DNA of 37,009 nt from Caldithrix sp. (GTDB lineage: Bacteria; Zhuqueibacterota; Zhuqueibacteria; Thermofontimicrobiales; Sulfurfontimicrobiaceae): assembly GCA_020722815.1 (NCBI GenBank), contig DYKB01000002.1:234154-271162 (forward strand), given 5' to 3'. Shown one piece after another: positions 29,957 through 37,009 of this stretch (the stretch's first letter is position 1; each line of letters begins with the position of its first letter). A model generated the notes under the pieces. That model saw only the letters and a program-made list of their open reading frames with translations, was not told where the DNA came from and made no database searches. The translations under genes were made by a program, and so were the position numbers.

Positions 29957-31801
29957 ATGAACTTACATGCAATCGATGTTGGAATCATTCTCGGCTATCT
30001 GGTGATTGTTATTGGCATCGGCTTCTGGATTTCGCGAAAAGCAGGCAGTAGTATCGATTCTTATTTTCTTGGTAACAATAGTATGCCCTGGTATATCCTC
30101 GGAATTTCCAATGCGTCATCGATGTTTGATATCACGGGCACCATGTGGCTGGTTTATGTGATTTTTGTATATGGACTGAAAGGTGTATGGCTTCCATGGC
30201 TCTGGCCAACATTTAACCAGATTTTTCTGATGATTTTTTTATCTGTCTGGATTCGGCGTTCAAACGTCTTGACTGGTGCTGAATGGATCACCTCTCGCTT
30301 TGGTACGGCTACAGGCGCTGAACTTTCCCGGATTGTCGTTGTTATTTTCGCACTGGTCAGCGTGATTGGCTTTCTGACTTATGATTTTGCTGGAATTGGA
30401 AAGTTCGCCTGGGAATTTTTACCCCATGAAGTCCCGAATTCGATAAGAAATATACCCGTGCTTGGTTCAATGCTACCGGAAACACTCTCGGCCAATTTCT
30501 ACGCCGTGGTATTCATGGGGATTACCACCATCTATGTTATTGCCGGTGGTATATATAGTGTGGTTCTAACCGATGTCGTACAATTTGTAATGCTGGCAAT
30601 TGCATCTATCGCCATTGGATACATTGCGTTCACACATGTCACCCCGGAATTATTGAAAGAAGTTCTCCCGGAAGGGTGGAATCAACTTTTCTTTGGCTGG
30701 AAATTGAATCTGGATTGGTCAAATCTCATTCCCGCTGTCAATGAGAAAATATCAGCCGATGGCTACTCATTCTTCTCAATCATCATGATGATGATTCTCT
30801 TTAAAGGAATTCTCATCAGTATGGCCGGCCCCGCTCCCAATTATGACATGCAACGAATCCTTGCCACGCGCAATGCAAAAGAATCAGCCCTCATGAGCAG
30901 TGTTGTATCGGTTGCGCTTTTTCCCCGCTGGATCATGATCACCGGTATCACTGTTTTGGCACTGTTATTTTATAGTCCGGAATTAAAAGCGATGGGTTCT
31001 GCTATCGATTTTGAGATGATTTTGCCTTATGTTATCAATCGTTTTGTGCCTGTTGGACTTACCGGCGTTATGATCGCTGGCTTGCTGGCTGCTTTTATGT
31101 CCACTTTTGATTCGACGGTCAATGCCGGCGCTGCCTATCTCGTGAACGATATCTATAAACGATACCTGAAACCAACCGCCAGTGATCAACATTACGTTTT
31201 GATAAGTTACATGGCCTCATTTATTATCGTCATTGTCGGGATTATTTTTGGATTCTACACCAAATCAATTGACCAGGTCATGCAATGGATTGTCTCAGGA
31301 TTATGGGGGGGCTATACGGCTCCGAATATTTTAAAATGGTACTGGTGGCGTTTTAATGGGTATGGTTACTTTTATGGCATGCTGACAGGCATCGCCTGCG
31401 CCTTAATTCTGCCCATATTACTGCCAGGTATTTCCGCGCTCAATACCTTCCCGCTCATTCTTTTAATATCGGGAATCGCTTGCATTGTTGCCAGTCTGGC
31501 CACAGTTCCGGAAGAAGAAAGTGTCTTGAAAAATTTCTACTCCAGGGTCCGGCCCTGGGGTTTTTGGAACCCCATTTATGAATTGGTAATCAAAGAAAAT
31601 CCGTCCTTTAATCGAAATAAATCTTTTAAACGCGATATGTTCAATGTTTTAACAGGCGTTGTCTGGCAACTGACGCTGGTACTGATACCAATTTATTTTG
31701 TGATTAAAGATTTTAAATCGATGTGGATTTCTGTTTTGGTGTTGATAATAACAACACTTATTTTGAAATATAACTGGTATAATAAATTAGAAAAAGATTA
31801 A
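29957..31801 (+). CDS. Sodium:solute symporter (SSS family), probable sugar importer
   Basis: This 614-residue inner-membrane transporter has about 14 membrane segments. It opens with [20 protein letters not shown] and [20 protein letters not shown], typical of SSS sugar transporters of the SGLT type. Other signs are [25 protein letters not shown] and a later [19 protein letters not shown], which is the sodium-site segment. The ATG at 29957 has GAGGGG close upstream; a TTG at 29945 would add four unlikely residues. GH130 starts 19 bases after its stop, so they form an operon. Import of mannobiose, mannosyl-glucose or debranched oligosaccharides would feed the cytoplasmic phosphorylase. The substrate is inferred from context. 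Confidence 0.9.
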   Translation: MNLHAIDVGIILGYLVIVIGIGFWISRKAGSSIDSYFLGNNSMPWYILGISNASSMFDITGTMWLVYVIFVYGLKGVWLPWLWPTFNQIFLMIFLSVWIRRSNVLTGAEWITSRFGTATGAELSRIVVVIFALVSVIGFLTYDFAGIGKFAWEFLPHEVPNSIRNIPVLGSMLPETLSANFYAVVFMGITTIYVIAGGIYSVVLTDVVQFVMLAIASIAIGYIAFTHVTPELLKEVLPEGWNQLFFGWKLNLDWSNLIPAVNEKISADGYSFFSIIMMMILFKGILISMAGPAPNYDMQRILATRNAKESALMSSVVSVALFPRWIMITGITVLALLFYSPELKAMGSAIDFEMILPYVINRFVPVGLTGVMIAGLLAAFMSTFDSTVNAGAAYLVNDIYKRYLKPTASDQHYVLISYMASFIIVIVGIIFGFYTKSIDQVMQWIVSGLWGGYTAPNILKWYWWRFNGYGYFYGMLTGIACALILPILLPGISALNTFPLILLISGIACIVASLATVPEEESVLKNFYSRVRPWGFWNPIYELVIKENPSFNRNKSFKRDMFNVLTGVVWQLTLVLIPIYFVIKDFKSMWISVLVLIITTLILKYNWYNKLEKD

Positions 31802-31820
31802 GCACGAGGAAAGTAACATA

Positions 31821-33036
31821 ATGAAAAAGAAGGAATTTAACAAAAAGTTAAAACAACTTTTTCGCCAACAGAAGCAGTACCTGAGTTTGACGAATAAACC
31901 TTTCAAATCAAATAATGGTATCTACATTCGATATAAAAATCCCGTCATGACGGCTGAGCATACCCCGCTGTTCTGGCGCTATGATTTAAATCATGAAACC
32001 AACCCGTTTTTAATGGAGCGGATGCAAATCAACAGCGCTTTTAATCCAGGCGCGATATTGATTAATGGAACCATTTATCTGGTTGTTCGGGTGGAAGGCG
32101 CTGATCGGAAATCTTTTCTGGCCATTGCTGAAAGTCCAAATGGAATCGATAATTTCCGTTTTTGGGATTATCCCATCGTGATGCCCGAAACTGAAAATCC
32201 GGATGTTAATATTTATGATATGCGGCTCATTCAGCATGAAGATGGCTGGATTTATGGTGTTTTTTGCACCGAACGGAAAGATCCAAATGCGCCTCCTGGC
32301 GATACCTGCATTGCAATGGCACAGGCTGGCATCGCCCGGACCCAAGACTTGAAAAACTGGGAACGGCTTGCAGATTTAAAAACCAAATCACCGCAACAAC
32401 GCAATGTGGTTCTGCATCCTGAATTTTATCAAGGCAAATATGCCTTCTATACACGTCCACAGGATGATTTTATTCAGACAGGTTCCGGGGGGGGGAATTG
32501 GCTGGGGATTAGCTGATTCAATTGAAAAAGCTGAATTGAAAGAAGAACTGATTGTTGACAGTAAAAAATATCATACCATTAAAGAATCAAAGAATGGATT
32601 GGGACCGGCACCCATCAAAACCAGTGAGGGCTGGCTGCAATTAGCTCATAGCGTTCGAAATACTGCTGCTGGTTTTCGTTATGTATTGTATGCGTTTATG
32701 ACCAGTCTGGAAAAGCCTTTTGAAGTCATTTATGAACCCGGTGGTTATCTCATGGCTCCCCGTGGCAAGGAAAGAGTGGGCGATGTCTCCAATGTTCTGT
32801 TCAGTAATGGCTGGATTATGAAAGAAAATGGCGAAATTTTAATCTATTATGCCTCTTCTGATACCAGAGTTCATGTTGCCACCACGACAATTGAAAAAAT
32901 GATCGACTATGTGAAGAATACGCCCAAAGATCCCCTTCGTTCTTATGCCTGTGTTCAACAACGGATCGAATTAGTCGCCAAAAATCTGGAGCTGATGAAT
33001 TCCAAAAATTTTAAATTTTTACGAAAGAATTTGTAA
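31821..33036 (+). pseudogene. GH130 mannoside phosphorylase, frameshifted at a G9 tract
   Basis: The gene encodes a GH130 enzyme, most like mannosyl-glucose phosphorylase, which splits beta-mannosides with phosphate to give mannose-1-phosphate. Frame 1 (31821-32516) carries [13 protein letters not shown] and NIYDMRL, where D133 is the likely catalytic acid, and ends after [14 protein letters not shown]. Frame 2 continues with [13 protein letters not shown]...[16 protein letters not shown]...[20 protein letters not shown] to 33036. The break is a run of nine G at 32487-32495; eight G would give one 404-residue protein of normal length. No signal peptide is present, so it is cytoplasmic. It follows the symporter by 19 bases. 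Sequencing error, mutation or on/off phase variation are all possible. Confidence 0.85.
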
Positions 33037-33190
33037 CTCATACTTTTTGATGTCGCCTAATCTGATCCCTCACCCCAACACGCTCCTCTCAGGGAAGAGG
33101 GAATAACGACGCCTTCTCCCTTTGAAAGAAAGTTGGGGTGAGGGTCATGTGGGTGGTTTAAGGACGACTATTGAAAAAGTGTAAAGTAAT
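33037..33190. repeat. Copy 3 of palindromic MITE-like element
   Basis: TACTTTTTGAT (33041-33051) at the left and TTGAAAAAGTGTAAAGTAAT (33171-33190) at the right are inverted ends. Inside, CCCTCACCCCAAC (33067-33079) pairs perfectly with GTTGGGGTGAGGG (33132-33144). It starts at the GH130 stop codon, in the position of a terminator. No frame is coded. Confidence 0.7.
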
Positions 33191-33500
33191 TCAGATAATG
33201 ATTATTTTGTATGCAAAAAAAGTAACCGTTCTCAGGTTCCAGGTTCATCGCTCCCTGTTATTGTCGTATTTCATGTTTTCATAGATCGGCAGCGCTTAAT
33301 TCAAGTGCTCTTATTTAAGCGGAAGAAGCCTTTTAACGCTGAATTTTGAACCTTAAACCTTGAACGGATACAAAAATAAACTTTTGAGAAATGGTGAGGC
33401 AAACCAATTTTGCGATAAAACTTCTATAATGAAGTGAAAACAAAATTCGTTCTCCCCCTCATCCGCTCTCCCTCGCACCCACTCACAATTCGGAGGCAAA
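33191..33500. other. Non-coding leader before the beta-mannosidase fragment
   Basis: No gene is visible. GTTCTCAGGTTCCAGGTTCA near 33229 resembles part of the inverted repeat at 20495. TATAAT occurs at 33425-33430 without a convincing -35 box. A strong GGAGG (33492-33496) precedes the GTG start at 33501. Confidence 0.4.
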
Positions 33501-34115
33501 GTGTACCTGAACCAGCAAATTCTACTCAATGGTAATTGGGAACTTCGGGATGAATTTCTTGGGTTTCCACTTCACGATGCATTTCGTTTAATGCACACAC
33601 AAGATGGATGGATAACAACACCGGTACCAGGCGATATTCATCAGGGACTCCTGGCTGCTGGCAAAATTAAAGAACCACTCATCGGTCTGAACAGCTTTGA
33701 TTGCCAATGGACTGAAAATCGCTCCTGGTGGTATCGTAAAAAATTCCAGATGGATGACATCATTTTCCAGACGGATGTCATTGAACTGGAAATGCATGGA
33801 CTGGATGCCAATGCCGAGATTTTCTTAAATTTTCATCATATCGGTTCACATCGGAACGCTTTTCGGCCGTTTATAAAAGATGTAAAACGTTTCGTTGTAC
33901 CGGGTGAGAATTTTTTACTTGTCCGGCTGAGCGCCGGCGTGGAAACCGTGAGCGAAATGGATATCGATTCCCCCGATGGTGTTCGTGCCAATACGGAAGC
34001 GCAAAACGGTCGTCCCGATCGCGGCGACGCCCGGCGGAGTTTTGTTCGCAAACCGCAATATTCATTCGGCTGGGACTGGAGTCCGCGGCATAGCCGTCAA
34101 CCTAAGGGGGCATAG
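33501..34115 (+). pseudogene. GH2 beta-mannosidase, N-terminal fragment
   Basis: Only the N-terminal sugar-binding domain of a GH2 beta-mannosidase remains (204 residues; intact enzymes exceed 800). The start is GTG with CGGAGG four bases before it. Family signs are LNGNWELRDE, VPGDIHQGLLAAGKI, NRSWWYRKKF, LEMHGLDANAEIFLN, HRNAFRPF and RKPQYSFGWDWSPR. Homology stops at FGWDWSPR (about 34088), just where other enzymes continue with the second domain. A short foreign tail (HSRQPKGA) follows, with C-rich and G-rich inverted segments behind it. The catalytic barrel with both Glu residues is absent, so no activity is expected. It was probably cytoplasmic, cutting imported manno-oligosaccharides. 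Confidence 0.85.
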
Positions 34116-34406
34116 TATTGTTAAGTTATTGTTTTTTTAATTATTAAGATCAGATTTGGCAAATGCCCCCACTTGGGGGGCACCTTTCGGCTTGATGCTC
34201 ATAGTAGCACCCCATTTTTTTTTACCGGTCTTAATCAGCGATTTAATTTACGGGAAGTGCACTCCAGTCGTTTCATAAAGTCATTTGCAGCAATATTCTG
34301 GTAATTTGGTGAAGATTAGTCTCAATTAAATAAACACGATTGTGATAATACATTTTAATGAGTTGTTTGTGCAAATTCAGCATTAATTTCCGGAGAATAA
34401 ACCCAA
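34085..34406. other. Scar-like junction with inverted GC-rich segments
   Basis: GCATAGCCGTCAACCT with AAGGGGGCA (34089-34113) on the left faces TGCCCCCACTTGGGGGGCA and CCTTTCGGCTTGATGC (about 34164-34198) on the right in rough inverse orientation. CCCCCA/TGGGGGG is a tight hairpin. The break in the beta-mannosidase coincides with the left segment, so this may be an insertion or deletion scar. No transposase is seen. Further on, TGTGATAATA (34341-34350) is a possible extended -10 for the alpha-galactosidase. Confidence 0.45.
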
Positions 34407-36866
34407 ATGCGACGAATGCAATCATTTTTATTGTTCTTTATGTTTATTTTAAATTTAGCGGGTTGTCATAGAAATGCCAGTGAAACCGAAGAAATTGTCA
34501 TCCAAAATGACTTTTTCAAAGTAATTTATAATTCCACCACCGGCGGTATTGATGTTTATCGTCCGGACAATATCATAATTATTCGTGATGCCAGAACCTC
34601 ATGGAACACCGATACAAACAAAGTTTATTATTCTGATTTTAAAATATTCACGGAAAAATCGGTATCTGATATCGGAAACGAGATCGGCAACGGACGAATG
34701 CTGACACTTTCTTTTGTAAATGATAACGAACATGTCCGAATCGATTGGTTTATATCACTCTATGACAATCTTCCTGGAATTATTTTTGAAACAAAAATGA
34801 CAAATTCAGGATCGGAACAACTAAATTTGAAAAGTATCGTTCCCCTGACACTTGCCGGAAAAACATCCGGTTTTCTGAAATGGCCAGGTGCGAAAAACTG
34901 CATTACCAATGGCCCGATGTACTATGATCCCGGTAGGCTTCTTTTCTTTGATTCGACATACACAAAACCCGCTTTCTACGGAGAAACCAAAGGTGGCGTC
35001 ATCTTCAATAACGAGCTGGCCGATAATCCCAAAACGATTCAGAGTTGGTGGAATGTGGGAATTTTCAGTGGATATGACAAAGAGGGACTTTCGCTTGGAT
35101 ACATTGAAAACAAGACTGGCCTCGGGCGTATTCAACTGCTTCAAAACGCTGCCGATAAATTCGCGGTTGTTGCTGAATCTGTATTGGATCCCGGATTCAT
35201 ATTGAAAAGCAGCCAGAGTATCAGTTCCGACCGGTTCATGGTCAGTTTCGGTCAGAATCCATATCAAACGCTTGAAGAATATGCCGACCTCATGGGCAAA
35301 ATCGGACATGCCAGGATTGGCTCTATTGTAAATGGCTGGTGCAACTGGTTTTATACGCATGACACTTATTCTGAGGAAGAAATTCTGGAAAATGCCCGAT
35401 TCATTGCAGATAATTTTAAGAAATACGGTTTAGAATACATCCAGATTGATGAAGGCTATCAGACCTGGCATGGGGACTGGAGAGGTAACAGCCGCTTTCC
35501 GCACGGGCTGAAATGGTTAGCGACGCAAATCAGGAATTCAGGACTAAAACCCGGCATCTGGATAGCTCCTTTTGTCGTATCGGATACCACGCCGCTTTTT
35601 AAAGAACATCCAGACTGGTTTTTGAAAAATAGTGATGGCTCGCTGAAACGCATTGGGCCCTGGCCCGGTGAAGATACCGATTGGTTCAGAAATGAAATCC
35701 CCAAAAGGTATGGACTTGATATTACGCATCCGGAAGCAGAAAAATGGTTCACCGATCTGATTGATACGCTTGCAAATAATTGGGGATTTGAAATGATTAA
35801 AGTGGATTTTGTGGCGTGGACCGTTTTTTCAGCCGATCATTTCTGGGACACTTCGGCAACGCCGGCACAGGTATATTCCAGGGCTTTAAGTATTATGAGA
35901 AAAACCGCCGGCGAAAATTGTCACATTCTGGACTGCGGCCCCGGAAATATCACCCTTGGTTCAATAAACAGCATGCGGATTGAATATGATCAGTACTATG
36001 GCTATCGAAACGAGGCGTGGACGCAATATTTCAGGGGATCGGCTTCCAGCGCCGGCGCGATGGGGAAACGCTTTTTTTATCACAATCGCACATGGACGAA
36101 TGATGCCGACCATGTGTGCATCGATATATTATCCAATGTTCAGGCAGAAGCCGCCGCGTCTTTAATATCATTGAGTGGCGGTAATATGATGTCCGGTGAC
36201 AGGCTTACCTGGCTCGATAAGGATAAAATCGAAATCCTGAAGAAGGTATTTCCTTCAGTTGGTATCAATGCGAAACCCATTGACCTGCTTGATAATGATC
36301 CGCCGACCAGTTTCGCGGTCGCCTTTTCAAAACCTTTTGCTGAATGGACGGTGGCCGGTTTTTTCAATCCGAACCTGGAACATCCGGTTGAAAAACATTT
36401 TACGCTGGACAGAATATGGCTCGATACTCAAAAAACTTATCTTCTCTATGATTTTTGGAATGAAAAATTTCTGGGTGAAATTCAGGGGGATATCAAAATT
36501 ACAGTTGATCCGGGTTGTGTCCGACTGATGAGTATTCACGAGAAAAAAAGTGTACCGCAGTTCATTTCTACGACACGTCATGCCATGCAGGGCGCTGTTG
36601 AAATTGAAAATATCACCTTCGATAATGCTTCGGGTGTTCTGCAAGGCGTTTCTACCGCCCCCGTCGGAAACAGATTCGATGTTATTGTATATGTCCCGGA
36701 TGGATACTCGTGGTCACCTGTACAAAACAAATTATACGATGATTTCAGATATTTTACAATAAAAATGGTTGACAACAAAATCTTAAGAGTTCGATTGGAT
36801 TTCGCTGACACCTCCCGAATTGAGTGGAACGTTTGTTTCCACAAACAGACAAAAGAAAAAAAGTGA
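34407..36866 (+). CDS. GH36-type alpha-galactosidase lipoprotein
   Basis: This is an 819-residue exported glycoside hydrolase. The N-terminus has a signal with lipobox LNLAGC (Cys about 20), so it is membrane-anchored. Residues about 28-290 form the N-terminal beta-supersandwich. The TIM barrel (about 300-640) begins NGWCNWFYTHDTYSEEEIL and includes YIQIDEGYQTWHGDW and GLKPGIWIAPF. The nucleophile is D467 in MIKVDFVAW and the acid/base D528 in MRIEYDQYYG; the 61-residue spacing matches GH36. A C-terminal beta domain follows. GGAG lies 12 bases before the ATG. It should remove alpha-1,6-galactose from galactomannan or its fragments in the periplasm. Other alpha-galactosides are possible. It sits with GH130 and beta-mannosidase genes but is cut off from them by the scar at 34089. 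Confidence 0.88.
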   Translation: MRRMQSFLLFFMFILNLAGCHRNASETEEIVIQNDFFKVIYNSTTGGIDVYRPDNIIIIRDARTSWNTDTNKVYYSDFKIFTEKSVSDIGNEIGNGRMLTLSFVNDNEHVRIDWFISLYDNLPGIIFETKMTNSGSEQLNLKSIVPLTLAGKTSGFLKWPGAKNCITNGPMYYDPGRLLFFDSTYTKPAFYGETKGGVIFNNELADNPKTIQSWWNVGIFSGYDKEGLSLGYIENKTGLGRIQLLQNAADKFAVVAESVLDPGFILKSSQSISSDRFMVSFGQNPYQTLEEYADLMGKIGHARIGSIVNGWCNWFYTHDTYSEEEILENARFIADNFKKYGLEYIQIDEGYQTWHGDWRGNSRFPHGLKWLATQIRNSGLKPGIWIAPFVVSDTTPLFKEHPDWFLKNSDGSLKRIGPWPGEDTDWFRNEIPKRYGLDITHPEAEKWFTDLIDTLANNWGFEMIKVDFVAWTVFSADHFWDTSATPAQVYSRALSIMRKTAGENCHILDCGPGNITLGSINSMRIEYDQYYGYRNEAWTQYFRGSASSAGAMGKRFFYHNRTWTNDADHVCIDILSNVQAEAAASLISLSGGNMMSGDRLTWLDKDKIEILKKVFPSVGINAKPIDLLDNDPPTSFAVAFSKPFAEWTVAGFFNPNLEHPVEKHFTLDRIWLDTQKTYLLYDFWNEKFLGEIQGDIKITVDPGCVRLMSIHEKKSVPQFISTTRHAMQGAVEIENITFDNASGVLQGVSTAPVGNRFDVIVYVPDGYSWSPVQNKLYDDFRYFTIKMVDNKILRVRLDFADTSRIEWNVCFHKQTKEKK

Positions 36867-36899
36867 TTGGTGAAGAAAATCAAGAGTGTTCAGTTTCAC

Positions 36900-37009
36900 T
36901 ACTGTATACTTTTTGATGAAGCAAAACCAGCCCTCACCCTAACCCTCTCCCAGGGGGAGCTAACCATTACGCATAACTTTTTGGGTGCAGAATGATATTT
37001 TTATTGACA
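36900..37009. repeat. Copy 4 of palindromic MITE-like element (cut by window end)
   Basis: TACTGTATACTTTTTGAT (36901 region) is followed by AAGCAAAACCAGCCCTCA and CCCTAACCCTCTCCCAGGGGGAG. The first 37 bases closely match copy 1 at 10156. It begins about 34 bases after the alpha-galactosidase stop codon. The right end is beyond, or near, the window edge. Confidence 0.6.

Noticed and set aside
34085..34200. Complete IS200/IS605-type insertion
   Set aside because: GC-rich hairpin-like segments are present, but no transposase and no defined ends were found, so only a scar-like junction is reported.
34821..35360. 179-codon minus-strand frame inside the alpha-galactosidase gene
   Set aside because: It is antisense to conserved enzyme sequence, without ribosome site or recognisable product.

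Overview
The window looks like a chromosome segment from an uncultured member of the FCB superphylum, close to Calditrichota/KSB1-type bacteria. The evidence is two large secreted proteins that end in the 'NPFNP'-type, FlgD-like C-terminal sorting domain. Also consistent are Gram-negative lipoprotein and outer-membrane barrel signatures, AT-rich intergenic DNA, sigma70-like TTGAtt-N17-TATACT promoters and strong Shine-Dalgarno sites. No rRNA, tRNA, CRISPR or intact transposase gene was seen.

Layout. 1-250: small palindromes and a 7-bp tandem repeat. 251-3160: secreted GH26 endo-beta-mannanase. 3185-3862 (-): small membrane protein. 4048-5377: promoter, palindromic operator and LacI-family regulator. 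5485-8448: secreted non-catalytic multi-CBM protein with a strong terminator. 8643-9824: serine palmitoyltransferase-like alpha-oxoamine synthase. 9877-10600: repeats and a decayed glutamine synthetase remnant. 10818-11684: Tat/lipoprotein-type sugar isomerase/epimerase-like TIM barrel, with terminator. 12072-14797 (-): two paralogous outer-membrane-barrel-like genes, both disrupted. 15123-16693: AT-rich leader, a striking 18-unit 21-bp in-frame tandem array and a gene of unknown function. 16746-17140: nested palindromic element. 17407-18645: unknown protein. 19067-20386: MFS exporter. 20900-28791: tight cluster of HDAC-like deacetylase, LamG-containing GH2 beta-galactosidase and fused membrane/spermidine-synthase-like/TPR protein. 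28912-36866: acetyl-esterase, sodium:solute symporter, GH130 phosphorylase (frameshifted at a G9 tract), truncated GH2 beta-mannosidase and lipoprotein GH36-type alpha-galactosidase.

How the genes fit together. GH26, the multi-CBM protein, esterase, alpha-galactosidase, beta-galactosidase, symporter, GH130 and beta-mannosidase together form a plausible path for acetylated galacto(gluco)mannan. Chains would be cut and bound outside the cell, debranched and deacetylated in the periplasm, imported with sodium, then phosphorolysed or hydrolysed in the cytoplasm. LacI is the obvious local regulator. The two cytoplasmic mannoside-cleaving genes are both damaged as read here, so the pathway is either decaying, switchable (GH130), or completed by copies elsewhere. 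No SusC/SusD pair is present.

A family of palindromic, MITE-like elements with similar ends (about TTACTGTACACTTTTTGAT) recurs at 10156, 16746, 33037 and 36900, mostly just downstream of genes. Genome decay is a second theme: glnA remnant, two barrel genes, GH130 and beta-mannosidase.
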